The position numbers were made by a program, and so were the translations under genes. From Phenylobacterium sp. (lineage in GTDB: Bacteria > Pseudomonadota > Alphaproteobacteria > Caulobacterales > Caulobacteraceae), in assembly GCF_016124325.1 (NCBI RefSeq), contig NZ_WGNY01000039.1, positions 1 through 52,922 on the forward strand: DNA of 52,922 nt. The letters are read 5' to 3'. The notes beneath the pieces were generated by a model. It was not told the origin of the DNA and made no database searches. It saw nothing but the letters and a program-made list of their open reading frames with translations. Below, one piece after another: positions 32,766 to 39,656 of this stretch (its first letter is position 1; every line of letters starts with the position of its first letter).

Positions 32766-33455
32766 TCAGCCGTCCAGGTCGAGGGCGTAGCCCGCCGAGC
32801 GGACGGTCCGGATCAGGTCGGGCGCGCCGGGCTGGCGCAGCGCCTTGCGCAGGCGCCCGACGTGGACGTCGACGGTGCGCACCTCGACGTAGGTGTTGGC
32901 GCCCCACACCGCGTCCAGCAGCCGCTCGCGGCTGAACACGCGGCCGGGCCGCTGCATGAGGAAGTCGAGCAGGCGGTACTCGGTGGGCCCGAGGTGGACA
33001 TCCTTGCCGCCGCGGGTCACGCGGTGACGGCCGCGGTCCAGCACGAGGTCGGCGTATTCGAGGCGCTCTTCCACCAGCTCGGGCCGCGTGCGGCGCAGCA
33101 GCGCACGGATGCGGGCCACCAGTTCGCTCATCGAGAACGGCTTGACCACGTAGTCGTCGGCGCCGGTGTCGAGGCCGCGGATCTTGTCGCCTTCCTCGCC
33201 GCGGGCGGTGAGCATCAGGATCGGGGTGCGGCGCGTCTCGACGCCCGCGCGGAGCTGGCGGCAGACCTCCACGCCCGACACCTTGGGCAGCATCCAGTCG
33301 AGGATCACCAGGTCGGGCGCCTCCTCGGCCACCTTCAGCAGCGCCTCCTCGCCGTCGGCGGCGCGCTCGACCCGGAAGCCTTCCTTGACGAGGTTGTAGT
33401 CGAGGAGGGTCGCCAAGGCGTCCTCATCCTCGACCACGAGAACGTACGGGGTCAC
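32766..33455 (-). CDS. phoB: Phosphate regulon response regulator PhoB
   Basis: A 229-residue OmpR-family regulator. The receiver domain has the acidic pocket VVEDEDAL, phosphoacceptor VILDWMLPKVSG and lysine VVKPFSM. The C-terminal winged helix includes RVFSRERLLDAVWG and EVRTVDVHVGRLRKAL, typical of PhoB. Phosphorylated by PhoR, it would bind the four Pho-box sites in this window. Its start overlaps the stop of phoU2 (ATGA), so the two proteins are made together. Confidence 0.96.
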   Translation of the reverse strand: MTPYVLVVEDEDALATLLDYNLVKEGFRVERAADGEEALLKVAEEAPDLVILDWMLPKVSGVEVCRQLRAGVETRRTPILMLTARGEEGDKIRGLDTGADDYVVKPFSMSELVARIRALLRRTRPELVEERLEYADLVLDRGRHRVTRGGKDVHLGPTEYRLLDFLMQRPGRVFSRERLLDAVWGANTYVEVRTVDVHVGRLRKALRQPGAPDLIRTVRSAGYALDLDG

Positions 33456-34153
33456 GGCTGGTTGGTCTCCGTTTCGACGTCCGGAAGGCTCAGCTTGGGC
33501 CGCTCGCCCGTGAGTTCCTGCCCGGTCATCTGGAAGTGCAGGATCTCGGCGATGTTGGTGGCGTGGTCGCCAATGCGCTCGAGGTTCTTGGCGATGAACA
33601 GCAGGTGCGCCCCGGCGGCCACGGCGTTGGGGCTGTTGGACATCAGCGAGAGCAGCTCGCGGAACAGGCTCTCGTAGTGCTCGTCGACCTCGCCGTCGCG
33701 CCGCCAGACGTCGAGCGCCGGCTCGACGTCGCCGGCCGCGTAGGCGTCCAGCACCTCGCGCAGCCGCGACGACACCAGACGGCCCATGCGCTCGATCGCG
33801 CCGGTGAGCGGCAGCAGCGGCTCGCTCGCCGACAGCACCAGGCTGCGCTTGGCGATGTTGCGCGCCAGGTCGCCGCAGCGTTCGAGGTTCATGGCCAGCT
33901 TCAGCGTCGAGATCGACCGACGCAGGTCGGCCTCGCCCGGATGATGCTCGCTGATCAGGGCGATGGCCCGCCGCTCAACCTCGCTCTGCAAGGTGTCGAG
34001 CCGCAGGTCGCGGACGATGAGGGCCTGGGCCAACGGCACGTCGCGACGAACGACGGCGTCCACGGCGTCCATGACCTGGGCTTCGGCCAGCCCACCCATC
34101 CGAATGACTTCGGCGACGAGCTGCCTCAGCTCCGCCTGCATGGAACGTGTCAC
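33452..34153 (-). CDS. phoU: PhoU-family protein (second copy, between phoR and phoB)
   Basis: A 233-residue PhoU paralogue with both motifs (MNLERCGDLARNIAK; KNLERIGDHATNIAE). It shares the sequence ERPKL near its C-terminus with the first copy's DRPKL but continues about 15 residues further. The GTG at 34153 has GAGAGGG five to six bases upstream, better than the ATG four codons later. A Pho box at 34193-34210 drives it, so phoU2-phoB is probably autoregulated independently of phoR. It likely connects Pst status with PhoR; division of labour with the other PhoU is unknown. Confidence 0.93.
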   Translation of the reverse strand: MTRSMQAELRQLVAEVIRMGGLAEAQVMDAVDAVVRRDVPLAQALIVRDLRLDTLQSEVERRAIALISEHHPGEADLRRSISTLKLAMNLERCGDLARNIAKRSLVLSASEPLLPLTGAIERMGRLVSSRLREVLDAYAAGDVEPALDVWRRDGEVDEHYESLFRELLSLMSNSPNAVAAGAHLLFIAKNLERIGDHATNIAEILHFQMTGQELTGERPKLSLPDVETETNQP

Positions 34154-34192
34154 TTATGCCCTCTCGATGCGCGCGGAAACTAATGCGGAGAG

Positions 34193-34210
34193 GTGACACA
34201 TTTGCGACAG
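34193..34210 (-). promoter_or_regulatory. Pho box upstream of phoU2-phoB
   Basis: On the minus strand CTGTCGC-AAAT-GTGTCAC, two half-sites with 4-base spacing, starting immediately after the phoR stop codon and ending 39 bases before the phoU2 start. It implies PhoB-driven amplification of phoU2 and phoB separate from phoR. Confidence 0.75.
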
Positions 34211-35350
34211 TCAGGCGGGTGGCGGCAACGCGGGCAGATAGACGCTGAACGTGCTGCCCTCCCCCTCGGCGCTCTCCACCACGAACCCGCCCCGGTGGCG
34301 GTTGACGACGTGCTTGACGATCGCCAGCCCCAGGCCGGTGCCGCCGCTGCGCTGGCCCTCGACCCGGTAGAATCGTTCGGACAGCCGCGGCAGGTGCTGG
34401 CGGGCGATGCCGGGCCCCTCGTCCGTCACCCGCAGCACCACATAGGCGCTGGCCTCGGCGCTGTCGGGCGACAGCAGCGAAAGCCCGACGCCCGGCCGGC
34501 TTGGCGCCCGCGCGGCCTCCAGCGACGGCGCCGGCTGCAGCAGGATCCGCACGACGCCGCCCCGCGGCGTGTACTTCACCGCGTTGTCCACCAGGTTCTG
34601 GATCACCTGCACCAGCTGGTCGCGATCTCCGACCACCGAGGTCGCGCCGGGTTCGACATTGGTCGCGATCGAGACGCCGCGCTCCTCCGTCAACGGGCGC
34701 ATGGCGTCGGAGACGTCCTGGACGGTGCGCGCCAGGTCCACCTTTCCGGACGGCGCGATGTGCTCGTTCAGCTCGATGCGGCTGAGCGAGAGCAGGTCGT
34801 CGACCAGCCGGGCCATGCGCGTGGCCTGCTGGGCCATGATGCCCAGGAACTTGTCGCGGGCGCCGGGGTCGTCCTTGGCGTGGGTGCGCAGGGTCTCGAC
34901 GAAGCCGGCGAGCGAAGCCAGCGGCGTCCGCAGCTCGTGGCTGGCGTTGGCGAGGAAGTCGGCGCGCATGCGCTCGGTGCGCCGCGCGTCGGTCTCGTCG
35001 CGCAGCACGACGACGAGCTGGCGCGCGCCGTCGCCGTCCAGCCCGAGCGGCCGGGCGAACGCGCGCCAGAAGCGCGGCTGCACCCCGATGGTCTCGAAGG
35101 CCACCTCGGCCGGCGCCGAGGTCGCCAGCGCCCCCTCGATCGCCTCCAGCACCTCGGGGCGGCGCAGCGCCGCGCCCAGCGGCGCGCCGGCCAGTTCGAT
35201 GCGGAACACCTCGCGGGCGGCCTGGTTGCCGTAGGCGATCTCGGGCGTCTCGCCCTCCCCGCCCCGCACCAGGATCACCGGTTCGGGCAGGAGTTCGAGG
35301 ATCAGTTGCGCCGCGGGCCCGGCGCCGTGCTTGGCGAGGACCTCCGACAT
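34211..35350 (-). CDS. phoR: Phosphate regulon sensor kinase PhoR, apparently soluble form
   Basis: A 379-residue histidine kinase. Residues ~10-120 look like a PAS domain; the dimerisation box ANASHELRTPLASLAGFVETL (His near 138) is the PhoR type; and the ATPase domain has N box LVDNAVKYTP, G1 DEGPGI and GTGLGLAIVKHV. No hydrophobic segment long enough to cross the membrane is present at the N-terminus, whereas most PhoR proteins have one or two. The ATG follows the ccmI stop by 4 bases, leaving no room for an extension. It may be held at the membrane through PhoU/Pst. Expression is probably from the ccm operon or from within ccmI. Confidence 0.92.
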   Translation of the reverse strand: MSEVLAKHGAGPAAQLILELLPEPVILVRGGEGETPEIAYGNQAAREVFRIELAGAPLGAALRRPEVLEAIEGALATSAPAEVAFETIGVQPRFWRAFARPLGLDGDGARQLVVVLRDETDARRTERMRADFLANASHELRTPLASLAGFVETLRTHAKDDPGARDKFLGIMAQQATRMARLVDDLLSLSRIELNEHIAPSGKVDLARTVQDVSDAMRPLTEERGVSIATNVEPGATSVVGDRDQLVQVIQNLVDNAVKYTPRGGVVRILLQPAPSLEAARAPSRPGVGLSLLSPDSAEASAYVVLRVTDEGPGIARQHLPRLSERFYRVEGQRSGGTGLGLAIVKHVVNRHRGGFVVESAEGEGSTFSVYLPALPPPA

Positions 35351-35354
35351 CGGC

Positions 35355-36557
35355 CTATCCCACCGGCACGCCGAGCTGGCGGGCGGCCTCGCGCAGCGCC
35401 TGCTGGTCGCCGGGCGAACCGGCGAAGGCGCGGTTGGCGTCGCGGTAGGCGGCCGCGGCCTGGTCGGCCTGGCCCAGCACCATCCGCGCGCGAATCAGCC
35501 GCTCCCAGCCGTCGCGGTCGCGGGGGTTCTGCTTCAGGCGTTCGGCGAGGCCGTTGACCATGCCCTCGATCATCGCCTGGCGGTCGCCGGGGTTCATCTG
35601 CTGGGCGGCGGCCACCTGGTCGGCGTTGGGTCCGCGCGGGGCCTGGGATGGCGACGCCTGGGCCACAGCCGCCGGCGGCAGCCTGCCCGTCAGGTCGACA
35701 TTGCGCTCCCGGGCCACGCGCTCGACGAACTCGCGCACCTGGCCCGCCCACTCCGCGTCGGGCGGCGCGGACTTGATCAGCGCGATCCAGTCGTTCATCG
35801 CCGCGTCGTGCTCGCCGCGCTGGTCCTTGGCCACCGCCAGGTAGTAGCTGGCCCGCGGATCGGCGGGATCGGCCGCCACCGCGCGCTTGAAGATGTCCTC
35901 GGCCTTGGGCGTCACCTGGCCGTCGGCGGCCAGCACGGTGGCCTCGCCCTGCGCCGAGAGGTAGTCGGCGTTCTTCGGATCGAGCGCGGCGGCCTTGCCA
36001 TAGGCCTCGGCGGCGTCGGCGTTGCGGCCGGTCTGCAGGTACGACCAGCCCAGCATCCGCCAGCCTTCGGCGTTGTTGGGCTGCTGCCGCATCTGGGCTT
36101 CGAGCTGGGCGATCATCGCCGACACGTCGGCCTGCGGATGGCCCCCGGCGGCCGCCGATTCCGCCGCGGACGCCGCCGCCGGGGTGGTCGGGCTGGCCTT
36201 CACGTCGGGACGGCCGATCTTCAGGTAGAGCCCCGTGCCGGCCAGGGCCACGATGGCCGCCACGCCCAGCGCGGTATAGACCAGGGTCCGGTCGCTCAGC
36301 GGGCGCGAGGCCGCCTCGGGCCGCCGGCCCTCGGCCAGGACCCGGCGCTTCAGGTCGCTCTTCAGGGCCTCGGCCTCGGGCTCCTCCAGCACGCCGGTGG
36401 CGGCCTGGGCCTCGATCTCGCCGAGCTGGTCCTTGAGCACGCCCAGGGTCTCGTTCTGCGCCCGTCCCGCCGCGGCGGCGTCGCGCCGGCGCACGAGCGG
36501 AATGGCGAGCCCCACGGCGGCCAGCGTCGTCATGAGGGTCAGGATCATCCAGAGCAT
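35355..36557 (-). CDS. ccmI: Cytochrome c maturation protein CcmI
   Basis: A 400-residue protein: membrane helix at residues 1-22, cytoplasmic leucine-rich segment, second helix at about 92-112, then a periplasmic TPR region (GWRMLGWSYLQTGRNADAAEAYGKAA; DRDGWERLIRARMVLGQ). It acts as apocytochrome c chaperone, handing substrates to the CcmF-CcmH heme-ligation complex. It begins directly after the ccmH stop (TGAATG) and is followed by phoR after 4 bases. Confidence 0.92.
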   Translation of the reverse strand: MLWMILTLMTTLAAVGLAIPLVRRRDAAAAGRAQNETLGVLKDQLGEIEAQAATGVLEEPEAEALKSDLKRRVLAEGRRPEAASRPLSDRTLVYTALGVAAIVALAGTGLYLKIGRPDVKASPTTPAAASAAESAAAGGHPQADVSAMIAQLEAQMRQQPNNAEGWRMLGWSYLQTGRNADAAEAYGKAAALDPKNADYLSAQGEATVLAADGQVTPKAEDIFKRAVAADPADPRASYYLAVAKDQRGEHDAAMNDWIALIKSAPPDAEWAGQVREFVERVARERNVDLTGRLPPAAVAQASPSQAPRGPNADQVAAAQQMNPGDRQAMIEGMVNGLAERLKQNPRDRDGWERLIRARMVLGQADQAAAAYRDANRAFAGSPGDQQALREAARQLGVPVG

Positions 36558-37022
36558 TCAGCTCGCCTCGTCGGTCTTCATGAGCTCGGCGAATTCGGCC
36601 TCTTCGGCGGCGCTCAGCGCCGACGCCCGGCGCGGCGAGCGACCCCGGACATAGACGAACGCGGCGGCTCCGCCCACCAGCAACAGCGCCAGCGGCCCGA
36701 ACCACAGGAACATGGTGTCGGCGCGCAGCGGCGGGCGCAGCTCCACGAAGCTGCCGTAGCGCGCCACCAGATACGCCACCGCCTCGTCGTCGGTGTCGCC
36801 CGCCGCGATCCGCTCGCGCAGGATCACCCGCAGGTCGTGGGCCAGGGCGGCGTCGGAATCGTCGATGGTCTGGTTCTGGCAGACCACGCAGCGCAGCTCG
36901 CGGCTGAGCTTGGCGGCGCGCGCCTCCAGCTTGGGGTCGGCGAGCTGCTCGTCGGGGTTCACGGCGCGCGCGGGTCCGGCCAGGACCATCAGCGCCAGGG
37001 CGATGCCGGCGATCCGCCTCAT
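36558..37022 (-). CDS. ccmH: Cytochrome c maturation protein CcmH (CcmL)
   Basis: A 154-residue periplasmic thioredox protein with signal peptide (about residues 1-20, GPARA), the conserved redox motif LRCVVCQNQ, and a C-terminal membrane anchor near residues 105-125. It reduces apocytochrome CxxCH thiols before heme attachment. The ATG at 37022 overlaps the ccmG stop (ATGA); longer in-frame starts would lie inside ccmG. Confidence 0.94.
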   Translation of the reverse strand: MRRIAGIALALMVLAGPARAVNPDEQLADPKLEARAAKLSRELRCVVCQNQTIDDSDAALAHDLRVILRERIAAGDTDDEAVAYLVARYGSFVELRPPLRADTMFLWFGPLALLLVGGAAAFVYVRGRSPRRASALSAAEEAEFAELMKTDEAS

Positions 37023-37555
37023 GATTCGGCCTGCAGCTTCTTCATGAGCGGTCCGATCTTGCGGTCCCAATCCTCGGGCGTGATCGCCCCCACGTGCCGA
37101 TAGCGGACAACGCCGCGCTTATCGACGACGAACGTCTCGGGCACCGCCGAAACCCCCATGTCGATCCCCGTGCGCCCGCTGCGGTCGTCGCCCACATGGA
37201 TGTAGGGATCGCCGCGCATCTCCAGCCACTGGTAGCCGGGGCCGGTCTCGTTCTCCTTCCAGTCGACGCCATGGATCGGCACGCCCTCGGCGCGCAGGCG
37301 CATCAGCATCGGATGCTCCACGCGGCAGGCCACGCACCACGAGGCGTAGAAGTTGACCAGGGCCGGCTCGCCCTTCAGGTCGGCCGTCGCGAAGCCGGGG
37401 CCGTCCGGCCGCACGGGCGGCAGGTCGAACTGCGGCACCGGCTTGCCGATCATCATCGAGGGCAACAGCGTCGGATCGCGGTGCAGCCCCGCGAAGAAGA
37501 CGCCGATCAGCACGACGAAGCCCACGATCGGGGCCAGGAACAGGATACGCTTCAT
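37019..37555 (-). CDS. ccmG: Thiol:disulfide interchange protein CcmG/DsbE
   Basis: A 178-residue membrane-anchored thioredoxin-fold protein: N-terminal helix (about residues 5-25), then ASWCVACRVEHPML with the WCxxC active site, and a cis-proline region GVSAVPETFVVD. It keeps CcmH or apocytochrome thiols reduced. Its ATG overlaps the ccmF stop by one base (TAATG). Confidence 0.95.
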   Translation of the reverse strand: MKRILFLAPIVGFVVLIGVFFAGLHRDPTLLPSMMIGKPVPQFDLPPVRPDGPGFATADLKGEPALVNFYASWCVACRVEHPMLMRLRAEGVPIHGVDWKENETGPGYQWLEMRGDPYIHVGDDRSGRTGIDMGVSAVPETFVVDKRGVVRYRHVGAITPEDWDRKIGPLMKKLQAES

Positions 37556-39522
37556 TATTCAGCGGCCACCGGCTGGACCTTGATCGCGGGCTTCACCGCC
37601 GCGCCGAGGCGCAGGCGGCGATCGCTGAGCGAGACGAAGCCGCCCAGCGCCATGGTGAAGCCGCCCAGCCAGATCCAGATGATCAGCGGGTGGTTCCACA
37701 TGCGCACCACGAGGCCGGAGGGCGATTCCTCGCCGACCGAGACGTAGAGGTTGCCCAGCGGCCCGACGCGGATGCCCGCCTCGGTCGTCTGCGACTGGGC
37801 CGTCGGGTAGAAGCGCCGCTCGCTCTCCAGGATGTAGGGCGCGCCCTGCCCCTCGACCCGGAAGCGCGCCTGGCGCGCCTGGTAGTTGGGCCCCTGGACG
37901 TTATCCAGCGCCTCCAGCGTCAGCGTGCGCCCGGCGAAGGCGACCGTGTCGCCCGGATGCATGCTCAGCACCTTGTCGCTTTCCCAGGCGGTGACGCCGG
38001 TGATTCCCAGGGTCAGCAGCCCGAGGCCCGCGTGCGCGAGCGTGAGGCCCACGATGGCCCGCGGCGTCGTGCGGATCGCCCGGCCCAGATAGGCGCGCTG
38101 CGCCCACCAGCGGCGCCCGAGGATCGCCGCGGAGCCGGCCAGCAGCCAGGCCGCGACCGCCAGGCCGCCCGCCGTGACCGCGCCCTTCACGCCGCCGAGC
38201 GCCAGCGCCGCCAGCAGCGCCACGCCCGCGATCGCCGCCGGAATCCGCAGCCGCATCAGCACGGCGCGAAGGTTGTCGCGCTTCCAGTTCAGCATCGGCC
38301 CGAACACCACCAGCGCCAGCAGCGGGATCGCGATCGGAGCGAAGACGCGGGCGTAGTACGGCGGGCCGACCGATATCTTGTCGCCGTTGGCCATCTCGAT
38401 GAACACCGGGCTGAACGTCCCGGCGAAGACCGTGGCGCAGAGCACCGCCAGCAGCACGTTGTTGAGCACGATGCCGCCCTCTCGCGAGATTCCCTGGAAC
38501 AGGGCGCCCGCATGCAGCGCCGGCGCGCGCCAGGCGTAGAGCGCCAGCGACAGGCCGGTCGTGGCCCCGATGATTCCCAGGATGTAGACGCCGCGGCGCG
38601 GGTCCACGGCGAAGGCGTGGACGCTGGTCAGGATGCCCGAGCGCACGAGGAAGGTGCCCACCAGGCTGAGCGAGAAGGTGAGGATGGCCAGCAGGATCGT
38701 CCAGCTCACCAATGCCCCGCGGCGCTCCAGCACCAGCGCCGAGTGCAGCAGGGCGGTGCCCAGCAGCCACGGCATCAGCGAGGCGTTCTCGACCGGGTCC
38801 CAGAACCACCAGCCGCCCCAGCCGAGTTCGTAATAGGCCCAGGCGCTGCCCAGGGTGATTCCACAGGTCAGCGGGATCCAGGCGGCCAGGACCCAGGGGC
38901 GCACCCAGCGCGCCCAGGCCGCGTCCACCCGGCCCTCGATCAGCGCCGCGACCGCGAAACAGAAGGCGATCGAGAAGCCGACGTAGCCCAGGTAGAGCAG
39001 CGGCGGGTGGAACACGAGGCCCGGATCCTGCAGCAGCGGGTTCAGCTCCATGCCGTCCGGCGGCGCCGGGTCGAGGCGCAGGAACGGGTTCGAGGTGAAG
39101 ATCAGGAAGCCCAGGAACGCCGTGGCGATGACGCCCTGCACCCCCAGCACCCGGGCCCTCAGCGTCTCGCGCAGCGTGCCGTTGAAGAACGCCACGCCCC
39201 CGCCGTAGATCGCCAGGATCAGCACCCACAGCAGCATGGAGCCCTCGTGGCTGCCCCAGGTGGCGGCGAAGCGGTAGGGCAACGGCTGGGTGGTGTGGCT
39301 GTGCTGGGCGACCAGCGCCACCGAGAAATCACAGGTCACATAGGCATAAGCCAGGCAACCGAACGCCAGGATCACGAACGCCGCCTGCAGCAGCGTGGCC
39401 CGTCGACCCAGCGCCATCAGGGCGGCATCGCCCCTGTGCGCGCCCAACAGCGGCGCGACCGACTGGACGAGCGCCAGCAGCAGCGCGAGGATCAACGCGA
39501 ATTGGCCGACTTCCGCCGACAT
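37555..39522 (-). CDS. ccmF: Heme lyase CcmF
   Basis: A 655-residue inner-membrane protein with about fourteen to fifteen helices and the tryptophan-rich heme-handling motif WGGWWFWDPVENASLMPWL. It performs heme ligation to apocytochromes c with CcmH and CcmI. It heads a ccmF-ccmG-ccmH-ccmI operon; ccmE, which usually sits next to ccmF in alphaproteobacteria, is absent from the window. Divergent from it, 134 bases away, is the operon for a decaheme cytochrome, an obvious client of this machinery. Confidence 0.96.
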   Translation of the reverse strand: MSAEVGQFALILALLLALVQSVAPLLGAHRGDAALMALGRRATLLQAAFVILAFGCLAYAYVTCDFSVALVAQHSHTTQPLPYRFAATWGSHEGSMLLWVLILAIYGGGVAFFNGTLRETLRARVLGVQGVIATAFLGFLIFTSNPFLRLDPAPPDGMELNPLLQDPGLVFHPPLLYLGYVGFSIAFCFAVAALIEGRVDAAWARWVRPWVLAAWIPLTCGITLGSAWAYYELGWGGWWFWDPVENASLMPWLLGTALLHSALVLERRGALVSWTILLAILTFSLSLVGTFLVRSGILTSVHAFAVDPRRGVYILGIIGATTGLSLALYAWRAPALHAGALFQGISREGGIVLNNVLLAVLCATVFAGTFSPVFIEMANGDKISVGPPYYARVFAPIAIPLLALVVFGPMLNWKRDNLRAVLMRLRIPAAIAGVALLAALALGGVKGAVTAGGLAVAAWLLAGSAAILGRRWWAQRAYLGRAIRTTPRAIVGLTLAHAGLGLLTLGITGVTAWESDKVLSMHPGDTVAFAGRTLTLEALDNVQGPNYQARQARFRVEGQGAPYILESERRFYPTAQSQTTEAGIRVGPLGNLYVSVGEESPSGLVVRMWNHPLIIWIWLGGFTMALGGFVSLSDRRLRLGAAVKPAIKVQPVAAE

Positions 39523-39656
39523 GGACTTTTTGCTCCCTTCGACCCGCGGCGCGTGGTAGCGCGTTCAGCGAAGATCGGGAATGCTACAGTGCCAGACAGG
39601 AGCGTGAAGACTTAGTCGGTGCGGCCAATGGCCGGGGGTACTGGGGGCGTTGGGGT

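Noticed and set aside
37555..39522. CcmF considered as CcmC or another CcsA-type protein.
   Set aside because: Length of 655 residues, position next to ccmG-ccmH-ccmI and the long WGGWWFWDPVENAS motif fit CcmF.
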